DNA of 64,000 nt from Ochotona curzoniae (GCF_017591425.1 NW_024465777.1:3348001-3412000); one strand, 5' to 3'. Positions 34,621-44,444 are shown, counted from the stretch's first letter. Notes: generated from the sequence alone by a model not told the origin. Numbers and translations: made by a program.

Positions 34621-34909
34621 TTCCTGCCTCCTTCCTGTTTTTATCAGCATCTTCCACAGCTGCTTCTCCGCAGGTCCCTACGGTCCCCAGAACTCCAGGC
34701 TGCCCCTGTGGCCCTGTGATCCTTGAGTTCACTAACTCTTGTTCTCCAGCCCCCAAGAATCTCTGCCCCATTTTCTTTGCATCTTTGGTGTATAACCACA
34801 GTTTGCTACAAACGTGACCTGTGCACATTTGATCTGGGGAACCACTTCTGACCTACCAGTCAAGTGCCCGGTATTCCCAGTGCCTCTCTTCCCCATGGAA
34901 GATCCAAGG
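34621..34909. other. Unique sequence before provirus
   Basis: Pre-integration flanking DNA. No repeat recognised. Confidence 0.4.
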
Positions 34910-34915
34910 CCAGAG
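34910..34915. repeat. Provirus target-site duplication, left
   Basis: CCAGAG directly precedes the left LTR and repeats directly after the right LTR at 39184-39189. Six bases is the usual length for betaretrovirus-like elements. Confidence 0.9.
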
Positions 34916-35253
34916 TGTGGGCAACACCCACATCACCACGTACCCCGAGCAGAGCCAAGCAAGTTATGAGACAGACAAAACAGACAACACACAGTGGATC
35001 ATTCTTGTGAAGAGAATGCCAGTTTATTCAAAGTCAAGCTGCATCTTTAGAGTCTGCTTGGCCCCTCCCAGCACTTGCCCAATGCTCAAGCAACACCTAA
35101 GCTCCCCCAAGGGCATGTAAAAAGGGGAAGCAGGAAGGAGGGAACCTGCAGTCAAGCCAGGGGCTAAATGTATCAGGCCAAGATTGCCTTCCTGTTACAC
35201 CTTGAGAACCAAGCTAAGCTGTGGAGTTAACCCTTGGGAGACTGGGGCCTACA
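34916..35253 (-). mobile_element. 3' LTR of the provirus
   Basis: 338 bp, plus strand 'tgtgggcaacacccacatca' to 'gggagactggggcctaca'. The TATA position reads 'catctttagagtctgc' here, so the minus-strand box is CTCTAAAG instead of TATAAAG as in the other LTR. AATAAA (complement of tttatt) is intact. Confidence 0.95.
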
Positions 35254-35275
35254 TGTCCCCCCTTTTTGTTTTTTA
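35254..35275 (-). promoter_or_regulatory. Polypurine tract of the provirus
   Basis: Directly inside the 3' LTR the minus strand reads AAAAACAAAAAGGGGGGACA, a typical primer site for plus-strand DNA synthesis by reverse transcriptase. Its position fixes the provirus orientation. Confidence 0.85.
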
Positions 35276-35476
35276 ATGGACACCTGTCTTAGGTTGTCCA
35301 GCAGTCAATTGATGCCTTACCTGTCATGGGGAGCCCCACCCAGGGCACATGGGATCCCTGTCTTAGGTTGGTCATCAGCTCTGCCAGATCGTACCCGTCT
35401 CTGGCTGCCCATCACACATCATGCTCAACTGGACTTGAGCTCTAGGGTTTTCCACAGCTAACGTCATCATAGTTTG

Positions 35477-35686
35477 TCAAATGATGACCTGCTCCCGGGC
35501 TTGTTGCCTGCATAGGCGGCAGAGAAGAGGAAACAGTACTGCAATCATGGCTATAGCCATCAGCCCCATGGCCAATATTCCGCTACATTCCTTAAACATC
35601 TCCTTAAATATCCATGCTGCCAGTCTAATGCCATTTACAATAACTTTCCTCAACACGAGGGGAACTCGGGTCTTAACAATGTACAA
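35477..35686 (-). pseudogene. Env transmembrane-tail-like ORF
   Basis: A 69-codon frame just upstream of the polypurine tract. It ends with a hydrophobic stretch (SGILAMGLMAIAMIAVLF) followed by a short polar, Cys-containing tail (CRLCRQQAREQ). A membrane anchor plus short cytoplasmic tail at this position is what the C-terminus of a retroviral Env TM subunit looks like. No surface subunit, fusion peptide or furin-type site is visible upstream, so nothing like a full envelope protein is encoded. Assignment rests on position and hydropathy only. Confidence 0.55.
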
Positions 35687-35833
35687 GTATTGTTGAAAAT
35701 ACTAACAATCAAGAATCATAGAGCTAAGATATTACATGTATACCACAAACAGTTTTACCAGGAACCGGAGACCCCAACTGCCTATCATCCCATCTGGCTC
35801 TTACATTTCCAGAGAAATGGGCCCCAAAAGTTC

Positions 35834-36121
35834 TTAGGGAAAGGGGCGTAGCCATCCACTCTTAGCTTCTTCCTGCTGAGTGGGGGGTGCAGTTGGGTAA
35901 CAGCAGCAGTAGGGGGTCAGTCCATCTAGTGGTTCCTGATAGAAGGCAGAAGTCATCAGGTGTTTGATGTACGTCCTGGCACTTGAGAGGCTTCTCTCTG
36001 TTGAAATCCTGAGTAGTAAGTCCATTTGAATACATTCAGAACCATTCAGCTGAGCAGACTTTGTAGGTCCTGAGAAAACAGAAACAGACATGCCTCTCCA
36101 AGAGCTTAATTGTGTATCCAT
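35834..36121 (-). pseudogene. Unassigned provirus ORF with splice-acceptor-like site
   Basis: A 95-codon minus-strand frame between the AT-rich interior and the env-tail-like ORF. I do not recognise its protein. Near its start the minus strand reads TTTCTGTTTTCTCAGG (splice junction near 36070), a good pyrimidine tract plus AG. The frame may therefore be crossed by a splice acceptor for a subgenomic RNA instead of being translated from its own ATG. Confidence 0.35.
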
Positions 36122-37953
36122 ACATTATTTTCAAAAGGATTTAGCTTAGCAATTCACATTTATGAATATTTTCATCTATAAGCCAATTCAGATAGACTAC
36201 ATAGCTTAGCACATAAACATGTACATGTATATCAGGTAATACATATTATAAAACAAAACTGCTTTTGTAACAGCTACTTGAGATTTCTCTTAAGTGTGTA
36301 AGTTACCGATTGTTTAGAATTACATTTTGCTCTTAATAATCTGCATAAACCATACCTAGAGTTTACTATTAAACTTTAGCAATGCCCCCCAATTTTTTTT
36401 TTAACAGATCGAATCAGTTGTCTGTCCTACAATTAACTTTACCAACTGAAAGATGCAACCTTTGAAGCATTCTTCTGACTTTGAGGCTACTAAGGGCCCA
36501 TCTAGAAATTCCAAAACCAGAAGTTAAACCTATTAAACATGCCAAGAGGCCTTAAAATAGCTGATCGAAGTTGCCTCATTATAATGTCCATCCTTTTAGT
36601 CAAACTGATTCAAACAGTAACATATGAAAAAATTTTTATCACTTATAAATGATCACCCAACCATTTCAAAGTAAATACATAACAGAAAATACCCTTGAAA
36701 TCACAGCTCTTCTCATAACTTTTTAAGAATTTTACCAAATTCAAAGGTTGGAACAAGAATAGAGCTTACTGAAGCTGGATAGACATTTGATAAAGTGCCA
36801 ATTAAACAGAGACTAAAGTTCAATGCTTCGATTTTTCAACAGCTTTAAAAATTAGAGATAATTTGGCTGTTGTCTTGGGAGATTACCTAGAAATTTACTG
36901 AAGTTAGTTAACAATAAGGTGAAAATAACTTAAAAGAGATGTTAAAACACTGTTGTTTCTCACAAGAAATCAGACTCCAACTCCATTGTCTTAAAGGCAA
37001 AATTCAAAAATTATACACATCCTAACCAATTTCACTGTACAATTTAAACGAATTTGTTGTTTTCCTGTAAGGCAAAATCTCACATACTTCCTTGTAAGTA
37101 AGAACACAAATAATTCACAATCAGGGCCAATTTCATAATTAGGAAACATCTGATAATCCAAATTATTTTGAATGACAATTACACTACTCAGATTTTTGTG
37201 TCAATCTTTGAGAGTTCCAGGGATCCTACTAGAACGCTCAAAGTCATGAGACTTGGTTTAGAACTCTGAAGAATTTAGAGGTCTAAATGAGTTAAACAAT
37301 AAAATACCTTTAGCATTTAACTGTACGCTAGACCTAATCAATGCCAAGACAACGCTCTAAGCTGAAGATCAAACATCGTAGAAGAAAACATCATAGGAAC
37401 TTTTCCTCAGTGGAGGTAGGGAGTCTGGTCTGCCCAGGGCCTGTTAAATTGTTAGACCTCTCTAAAATTATTCACCAGGAGAGAGAGAGGGGGTAGGTCA
37501 TCGTCCGTCCCATCTTGTCTGTCAGTCAGTCACACACGCACCCAGTTCTGAACAAGAACAACTTAACCATTCAAGACAAAGAACTGGAGAAAGAATATTA
37601 AAACAAAATCTAGTTTTTGTCCGGACAAAAATAATAGAACACCAACAATAATGACTAAACATATGCACAAACACCAAACACATCAGAACAGAGACATATA
37701 ACTCTTAAACCCTTTGTGATTTCCAACCTCTTCTTCGACATACTTTAACCTGGAGATATTTTATAAAACAAGTACTTGGGTTCATCTCATGCTTTAGGTT
37801 AATTTAACAGTGGACCACTTTATATCAGATTATTTTTGTTAAATTCAGTTACAGAACACATGTCTTTCTTTTTTCTTTTTTTCTCTTACTTTCCCTTTTT
37901 TTCTTTTTTTTTTCTTTTCTTTCCTTTTTTATTTTATTTTGAATCTACCTTGC
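36122..37953 (-). other. AT-rich non-coding interior of the provirus
   Basis: About 1.8 kb with frequent stops in all frames, no pol, protease or integrase-like segment that I can recognise, and a purine-rich tract (minus strand) at about 37860-37940. With LTRs only about 1.8% apart, a recently functional pol would still show long broken frames here, so the interior was probably non-coding at integration. Confidence 0.65.
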
Positions 37954-38061
37954 TCAATTGCTTAACTCTCCGGTCAGCCTATTCTGACCAACAGCGTTCC
38001 ACATTTTATGTAGTTCTTCAAGCTTGGCGACCAATTTATCCTGGGAGAAGGCTGAACCCAT
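37954..38061 (-). pseudogene. Gag N-terminus-like short ORF
   Basis: A 35-codon minus-strand frame beginning MGSAFSQDKL and ending at a TGA (37954-37956). Met-Gly with Ser at position 6 fits the N-myristoylation pattern of retroviral matrix proteins. It lies just downstream of a leader of about 265 bp once the L1 insert is discounted, where gag should start. The rest of gag is missing: sequence after the stop is purine-rich and then AT-rich. Such a stub may be kept for packaging signals around the gag start, as in other defective elements (inference). Confidence 0.5.
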
Positions 38062-38089
38062 TTTATTGTCCTTTTTGCAGGATAAATTA

Positions 38090-38209
38090 AACACCAAGAC
38101 CTAACTATTCTTCAAAATAAATCTAAAACCTAACTATGCCTCAAAATAAATCTAAAACGTTAACTATATTTCAAAATAAATCTGAAACCTACCTATATTT
38201 CAAAATAAA
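38090..38209. repeat. Tandem repeat of about 35 bp in provirus leader
   Basis: Four degenerate copies of a unit of the form 'acctaactat..ttcaaaataaatctaa'. Another unit follows the LINE-1 insert. Unit length about 33-38 bp. Sits between the gag-like start and the primer-binding region. Confidence 0.8.
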
Positions 38210-38688
38210 TCTGTTGATTTAACCTGTAATTTTTGTTTGCTTGTTTGTTATTTTTTGAACCTGTCATTGATACTGTCTCAACCCAGATGTTTTGAAGAAT
38301 TGAACTTGCATTATTTTTAACATATTGTTTACTCAATACTATGTCAATTAATTCCATAACGTTGTATATTGATGCTGATGTCTTGTTGGGGCTTTTAACT
38401 GACCGGAACTTTACTCTGTTAGCTCTGCCTTCAGACCAGAGAAGGTCTCCCCAAGAGGCCACTGAACTTATCTGGACAATAAGATGCTGGACTTTATGCT
38501 AGGTATATGCTTGCAATGAAGGAATCTCAACTGAACTTGAACTGTGGTTATGCAGCAAGGTGGAGGAATCCACTATGGGGGGAGGGGTGTGGGAGGGGTG
38601 GGGGAATCCCCAGTGCCTATAAAACTGTATCACATAATACAATGTTAATAACAATAAAAATATATATATGAAAAATTAAAAAAATAAT
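38210..38688 (+). mobile_element. LINE-1 3' end inserted in the provirus
   Basis: 479 bp of LINE-1 3' UTR, 5'-truncated: 'cttttaactgaccggaactt', 'tctggacaataagatgctgg', a G-rich tract 'atggggggaggggtgtggga', 'cagtgcctataaaactgtat' and an A-rich tail. Flanks at 38173-38209 and 38689-38725 match over about 37 bp. The insertion postdates the provirus and reads opposite to it. Because the target is itself a tandem repeat of similar period, the length of the true duplication is uncertain. Confidence 0.9.
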
Positions 38689-38824
38689 AAAATAAATCTG
38701 AAACCTACCTATATTTCAAAATAAAACTCCCTTTCCTACCAGTTTAGGAAAGACTTACAATACTTCCCACTTACCTGCTGGCCAGCCTCCTGGGATGACC
38801 CTTCCCCATATCCTCTCTTTCTCA

Positions 38825-38842
38825 ATCTCAATGTGACCTCCA
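38825..38842 (-). promoter_or_regulatory. Putative primer-binding site
   Basis: Two bases inside the 5' LTR the minus strand reads TGGAGGTCACATTGAGAT. TGG is the invariant start of a tRNA primer-binding site. The best fit I can recall is to the 3' end of a threonine tRNA, with several mismatches. It does not match the lysine tRNA site usual in betaretroviruses. Confidence 0.45.
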
Positions 38843-38844
38843 TT

Positions 38845-39183
38845 TGTGGGCAACGCCCACATCACCACGTACCCCGAGCAGAGCCAAGCAAGTTATGAGA
38901 CAGACAAAACAGACAACACACAGTGGATCATTCTTGTGAAGAGAATGCCGGTTTATTCAAAGTCAAGCTGCATCTTTATAGTCTGCTTGGCCCCTCCCAG
39001 CACTTGCCCAATGCTCAAGCAACACCTAAGCTCCACCAAGGACATGTAAAAAGGGGAAGCAGGAAGGAGGGAACTTGCAGTCAAGCCAGGGGCTAAATGT
39101 ATCAGGCCAAGATTGCCCTTCCTGTTACACCTTGAGAACCAAGCTAAGCTGTGGAGTTAACCCTTGGGAGACTGGGGCCTACA
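38845..39183 (-). mobile_element. 5' LTR of the provirus
   Basis: 339 bp. On the minus strand it starts TGTAGGCCCCAG and ends GCGTTGCCCACA. It carries TATAAAG (complement of 38974-38980) and AATAAA (complement of 38952-38957), then a GT-rich stretch. TATA and poly(A) signal lie only about 20 bp apart, so the R region would be short. Confidence 0.95.
38952..38980 (-). promoter_or_regulatory. LTR TATA box and poly(A) signal
   Basis: Minus strand GACTATAAAGATGCAGC followed about 15 bp later by GAATAAACCGG. Intact in this LTR. The TATA core carries a substitution in the other LTR. Confidence 0.75.
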
Positions 39184-39189
39184 CCAGAG

Positions 39190-39725
39190 AGGGTGAGTGA
39201 ATTTTACGCTTCACCCAGAGAGGGAGTGCACTACTCATGCCTCTTGCTGTCTCACCCCTGCCTTCCCACACAGTTGGAAAGACCCAAGATTGCAACCCTG
39301 GCCTGCCTGAGTCTAGATGCTGGTACCTCAGCTATCCTGAGCCATTATTGCTCACTCCAAACCTCCCCTTCCATGTTGACTCTGTGATGCTGAGGCAGGG
39401 ACTCTGACATGTGGGTACTTTACCCACTGGCCCTGGATTTGCCTCCCCTTACCCACCATCCTCATGCAGAGGCCCTAACAAGAGTCCCGTAAGGATGCAG
39501 GAGGAAGAAGGGCCTGCTATCCCCAGGTTGCCTGCCACTCCTATGAGGTTCACTTCGGACATGTGCCTGCAGGCTGGCATGGAAGCAGGGTCTTTCTGTA
39601 GCAACCATTGAGCCCAGGTTTCAAGGAGCCCTGAGACATCACCATGTGTAACTGACAGACGAAACCTTTCAGTTTCCCATTGAGGAATAAGTCACCATAG
39701 AAGCTGCAAACAGGAAAAGGGCTCA
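39190..39725. other. Unique sequence, nothing recognised
   Basis: Right flank of the provirus. No repeat or exon recognised. Confidence 0.4.
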
Positions 39726-40038
39726 GGTCAGCATTGTGGTACAGCAAATAAAGTCACCATCTGCAGTGCTGGCATCCCATAGGGGTGCTGGTTCTATTCT
39801 AGCTGCTTCACTTCTGATCTAGCTACCTGTTAATGTGTCTGGTAAAGCAGCAGATGATGGCAAAGCAGCATAAGCTCTGAACTTATATGGGAGACCAAGA
39901 AGAAGCTCCTGGCTCCTGACTTTGGACTGACCCAGCTCCAGCCATTGCAGTCATCTAAGGAGTAAAACCAAAAAAAAAATGGAATATTTTCTCTACCTCT
40001 TCTCTGCCTTTCAAACAAATAAATTGAATCTTTAAATG
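39726..40038 (+). mobile_element. SINE, full length
   Basis: 'tcagcattgtggtacagcaa', 'ggcatcccataggggtgctg', 'aagaagctcctggctcctga', 'tgcctttcaaacaaataaat'. An internal A-run replaces part of the 'gtgaaccagcagatgg' segment. Confidence 0.85.
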
Positions 40039-40559
40039 TGGGTGGGGAGGTTCATGCTGCTGAGCAGAGGGTTCAACATCAAGGTTTTGGGTGGAGCTAG
40101 GCAGGAGCCACTGACAGCACGGTCTGGAAGGAGAAAGCGCCTTACCATGGCGAGAGCATGGACAGAGAACTGAGCCCAGTGGGGTGGAGCAAGCTGCATG
40201 GTGTGTGCCCAGCACTGCCCATCCAGATGTCTGGGGTTTCACTGAAGTACACACACACACATACAGAGAGAGAAAAGCCAGCACTAGGAGAGGCGAGCTG
40301 GGCAACGTCTCTGCACACCTTTGGGGACTGTGGAGACCAGAGGCAAACAGCAAGCGCATCACAGGCGGGCAGGACGCAGCCAGACGGCACCACTCTGACG
40401 GTGCCGGCAGCTCTGCAAAGACGCACAGCCACCATGGAAAACAGTTGGCAAGTTTCTTTAAGGATTAAGCATGTAATTGTCAAAGAACCCAGCAATTGCA
40501 CCCTGGAGCATTTATCCCAGAGAAACAAAAACGCATGTTCACATACAAAAGAGTAGTTT
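40039..40559. other. Unique sequence
   Basis: Includes a CA run at about 40247-40261 followed by 'cagagagagaaaag'. No gene recognised. Confidence 0.4.
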
Positions 40560-40836
40560 TAAAGGCAGACATCTGGTAGACCAGTTGGTTAAGACACTCA
40601 CGTTCCCACATTGAAGCACTTAGATTTGGTCTGTGGTTCTTGACTCCAGCCTCCCACTGACATAGGCCCTGGGAAGCAACAGGTGACAGTCCTTGCTAGC
40701 CACATGGGAGATCTGGATTGAGCCCCCTTCCTACTTTGACCTCTTGCTGGATCTGCTGGATTATCTGGGGAGTGAACAGGCAGGTGAGAGGGTTGCCTTG
40801 CTACCTCTTAAATAAATATGTAACATTTTAAATAGC
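40560..40836 (+). mobile_element. SINE, diverged
   Basis: 'aggcagacatctggtagacc' with 'agttggttaagacactcacg', 'gatctggattgagccccctt', 'ctcttaaataaatatgtaac'. Its tail runs directly into a truncated minus-strand SINE. Confidence 0.7.
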
Positions 40837-41002
40837 AGGTCTCCCACGTGGGTACAGGGTCCCATGGCTCTGCTGCTTTCCCAGGCCATAAGCAGGGAGA
40901 TAGATGGGAAGTAGAGCAGCCGGAACATGAACCAGCACCCTTTTGGGCTCCTGGTGCTTGCAAGGGGAGAGGATTAGCCATTGAGGCAATGTGCCAGCCC
41001 CA
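40837..41002 (-). mobile_element. SINE head half, inverted, truncated
   Basis: 'caggtctcccacgtgggtac', 'aggccataagcagggagata', 'gccggaacatgaaccagcac', inverted head 'aggcaatgtgccagcccc'. The 3' half and tail are missing. The break is at the tail of the preceding plus-strand copy. Confidence 0.8.
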
Positions 41003-41206
41003 ACAAGGCCATCTCAAAAAATGAAAATACTGCATGGTAACAGTTACAGAATATTGCTAAAAGGACAAGATTAGAGCTAAAACGGAGACCAGATTAGAGG
41101 CTCCCAGATTTAAGGATGGAGTGAGCAGAAGAGAAGTGGGTATGGCTAAAAGGGGGCAGGCAACATCAGAGGTCCATCTGGAGGTACAGTTGTTTGATTT
41201 CCTAAC
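41003..41206. other. Unique spacer
   Basis: Nothing recognised. Confidence 0.35.
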
Positions 41207-41541
41207 ATATATTGATTTATTTATTTGAAAGGCAAAGTATGAGAGGAGGGGGATGGAGGAAGAGAGAGAAAAAGAGAGATCTCCTATTCTTTGGCTCATT
41301 CCCCAAATGGCCACAGCAACTGAAGCTGGACCAGGCTGAAGCCGGGAGCCAAAACTCCATCCGGGTTTCCCACATGGTTGGCAGGAAGCCAAGCAATCAG
41401 GGCCAGTATCTGCTGCTTCTTCCGGACACATTAGCGGGGAGGTAGATCAGAAGTGGAACATCAGGGATGGGAACTGGTGCTCCAACCCAGGATGCTGGTG
41501 TCAAAGTGGCCGTTGAATCTGCTGGGCCACATGCCTGCCCT
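41207..41541 (-). mobile_element. SINE, full length
   Basis: 'attgatttatttatttgaaa', AG-rich tract, 'ggctcattccccaaatggcc', 'ttccggacacattagcgggg', inverted head 'gctgggccacatgcctgccc'. Confidence 0.85.
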
Positions 41542-44114
41542 ATTCTGTGTCTGCATTGTATCCACATCAGCACCCTGGCTGTGTAATGCCAGGATCGTTC
41601 TGCAGGATGCCGGGAAACACGCATGGGGTTCTCTGTTTTGTCATCCTACAGCTGCACGTGGGTCAATAGTTATTTCAAAATGTCAAGTGTAATTAAAAGA
41701 ACAATGCAGCCATGCCTTCTTTTCAAGACCCTCACCTAACTCAGAGACTAAGTCTCTGGAGCAGGACGGAGAAGCCCTCCAACCAGGAGCTGAAAACCAT
41801 ACCATCAAATGATTTCCAAAGTCCCTTTGCCTAAAAATTGTAACATTTATCAAACTTCAAATGCCTTGTGGATTCCAATGGGAACTAGCCCTTCCAACAC
41901 ACAGTGTCCTCAGGCAGAAAGGAAGAGGAAGCTGGAGGAGGTGAAACAGTGGTTGGTGGGGGCTGTGGCAGGAGAGGGGGCAGCTCTGCCCGTCATGGTC
42001 CACCAACTCCCAACCCCAAGACTGTCAATTAAGCAGAGCTAATGGCCACAGTGGCCAGGGGCGGCTTAGTCCCGGTTCTCTGGCTCTGCCCGTTGCGGCC
42101 CCCCTGGAAGTGTTAGATCGGCCAGAAATGGTTCTAATTACAAGCAGGAAGCTGGCAAGCATGTGGGTGGGAAGGAATGTGGCCGTGTAATCGCCTGCAC
42201 CACTAGGAGGGCCCCTGGCCCTGCCGGGGAGGGGGGGTGCATTGCCATGCACACCAGCAAAGGTAAGGGCCTGTGTGGCACAGGTAAGAGCACCCCAAGG
42301 TGCAGGAAACAGTGTCAGCCCGGCTCTCAGGGTCCCTGGCTCCTCCCAGGACTCACACTTGTGTAACCTGATAGCTCAGCTTTCTTTGTTTCCTTTTTTA
42401 TTCATTTATATTTTTGTTCTCCCTACCTTCATAATTAGCCAAGTAATAAGTCTCTTCTCTGTGCTAATGGATCACGGGGGACTCTTGGAGAGAGAGGAGA
42501 AATCAGAGCTGTTTTACTGCTGGTGGCACCCCTCAACACACACACACACCAGCCTCACTCCCTCAGCTCCAGTCCCCAGACTCCCGAGCCAGTGGAGCCC
42601 ATAGCTGCGAACTTGTGATCTGCAGCCAGTGAACCTCACAGCCAATGCGCCGAGCAGCATTCCAGGCAGCTTCTGGAGCCGTAGCAGAGAGGCAGACAGA
42701 CCCCAGGAGCTCAAGGGCCAGGAAGCCCCCCTCCAGCCAATGAAGTGAGGTTCCAGTTCTCCCTCCCAGGAGGGGCCAACTGCAGCTGGCACCGCTGCCT
42801 CCTGCCCTATGAATCCGGCTGTGACCCCAGCTGCCAGCAACAATGGAAAACTAACTGCAGGAGACCCAGGAACGGGCTTCTTGCCCTCAGAGAATCACCC
42901 AGAGGCTCAGAATGGCAAGGCCCATTGCCTGGGAAGGGAGTGGGTGAATGACAGGCACAAAGGTGACTGAGCTGGTTCACTCCACCCTCCCAGACTCCAC
43001 CAGGCTTTGCGGCTGGGGCCTTGGGAGTTTTGATATGTCTGAGAACCCTGGTGCCTGTTCTTAGGGCACTGAGGCCATAAAAAAGACCCCATAGAGCAAC
43101 AGACTGCACACGTGGCCAGACACCAGTACCATCCCAGTAGGAAAAGAATGAAATCCACCAAGATGTCACTAGCAGCTTTCCCTGGGAGACGACATGGCAG
43201 CAGGGTCCTTAGTTTCATTGTGATCTTTTGAACACTTAGAACACTTATTTAATGCCCAGAGAAATTCTACTCTATGTTTCTATTGCTTTTTATATTATAC
43301 ATCATTGAAAATATTGACGCATATTGAAAAATACCTGGTTTAAGATGTGCACCTTTCAACATAAGCGTTTGGGATGAAAGAGCCAGCTCTCCTTTCCTTC
43401 ATGCGCTTCACTGGCGCTGCCTCGGGGCAGAGGCAATGGGAGTACAAGACACAGGAGACCCAGAGGGGATGCTTAGCTCAGCAAGGGAAGAAATAGATGG
43501 CAGGGTTTCTGGGACTGCTGGGACTCCTGGAGCAGGAGGCCAAGGGAGCGTCTCAGGGGTCCTGGCTCCAGGCTGCTTGGGGGAAAGCTGTAAGAGCTCC
43601 AGGAGCTGTACCCACAACTCTGTTTCACTCCCCAGCAGCTAACAGGGCCAGAGGAGGGAAACAAGAAAACACAGCTCTCCTGTGCCATTATTTATACACA
43701 CCTGCTCATCCCTGAACACAGCACAGAAAAGGGTCCCTCGCTGGCATCTCTAGGAACGTGGCACCACAGAGTCAGAAGTGGGTGGGTCCCTTAGGTGATC
43801 CTGGAGTTGAATGTCCTTACCAAACAGCCAAGTATCACTTAAGATGGGGATGTACTCTGAGGATACTGTGGTTAGGTGGCTTTGCCATTGTACGACCATC
43901 ACAGCCTGGTGATCCCTTCACTCAGCCATGGACTCTGAGGGGAGCACGGAGTCCGTGGCTAACCAAAACACTGTGTCACCCGCAAGCGGTAAGAGGAAAC
44001 GGATACCCAGTGAGGAGGAAGGTCTCACCCCACAGTCTCCTTGTTATCCATGGAGGAAACCAGCCAGCTCTGAACTCAAGGGGGATTCGGCTTTTTGTTT
44101 GTTCGCTTATTTGT
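41542..44114. other. Unique sequence, one conserved-looking core
   Basis: 2.6 kb without SINEs. 42040-42240 (with 'ggccagaaatggttctaatt' and 'acaagcaggaagctggcaag') looks like candidate conserved non-coding DNA. 'caacacacacacacaccagc' near 42534 is a short CA run. ORFs at 42514-43218 on the minus strand and 43436-44195 on the plus strand show no domains. Confidence 0.4.
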
Positions 44115-44269
44115 TTTTTAAGATTTATTGATTTTCATTGGAAAGGTAGATTTTACAGAGAGAGATCTCCCATCCATCACTCACTTCCTAAATGACCATA
44201 ACAGCCAGAGCTGAGCCAATCCAGAAGCAGATGCCAAGAGCTTCCTTCAGGTCTCCCAGGGTCTTCCTG
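44115..44269 (-). mobile_element. SINE tail half, inverted (left part of hinge)
   Basis: 'agatttattgattttcattg', 'tcactcacttcctaaatgac', 'cttccttcaggtctcccagg'. Stops mid-body where a plus-strand SINE 3' half begins. Confidence 0.8.
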
Positions 44270-44444
44270 CCAACATACCTGGGAAAGCAGCAAAGGATAC
44301 CTTAAGAGCTTGGGCCCGAAAGAAAGGTAGAAAGCTCCTGGCTCCTACCTGTTGTGGCTATTTTAGACATAAAATAACAGTTGGAAGATCTCTCTATATC
44401 TCTATCTTTCAAGTAGATAAATCTTACCAAAAAAAAAAAAAAAC
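44270..44444 (+). mobile_element. SINE 3' half (right part of hinge)
   Basis: 'cctgggaaagcagcaaagga', 'gaaagctcctggctcctacc', 'ggaagatctctctatatctc', then 'agtagataaatcttacc' and an A-run. With the preceding half it forms an inverted pair joined head-side to head-side. Confidence 0.8.

Larger units (their letters stand above)
34910..39189 (-). mobile_element. Young non-autonomous LTR provirus (ERV class II-like)
   Basis: Two 338/339-bp LTRs (34916-35253 and 38845-39183) bound about 3.6 kb and are flanked by the 6-bp duplication CCAGAG (34910-34915, 39184-39189). LTRs begin TG and end CA. Orientation is minus: the TATA box, AATAAA and the polypurine tract all read on the minus strand. The LTRs differ at 6 bases plus one 1-bp indel, about 1.8%, so insertion is recent. 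The interior has a gag-like start and an env-tail-like ORF but no gag remainder, protease or pol, and no ORF above 60 codons between 36122 and 38192 other than shadows. A 6-bp duplication suggests betaretrovirus-like (ERV2) integrase supplied in trans. Inference: a member of a non-autonomous family, not a decayed full provirus. Confidence 0.85.

Noticed and set aside
34917..35120. 67-codon ORF duplicated at 38846-39049
   Set aside because: These are the antisense of the two LTRs. The near-identity is LTR identity, not gene duplication.
37836..38090. 84-codon plus-strand ORF (F-rich) in the provirus
   Set aside because: Antisense to the purine-rich tract and gag-like start of the minus-strand provirus.
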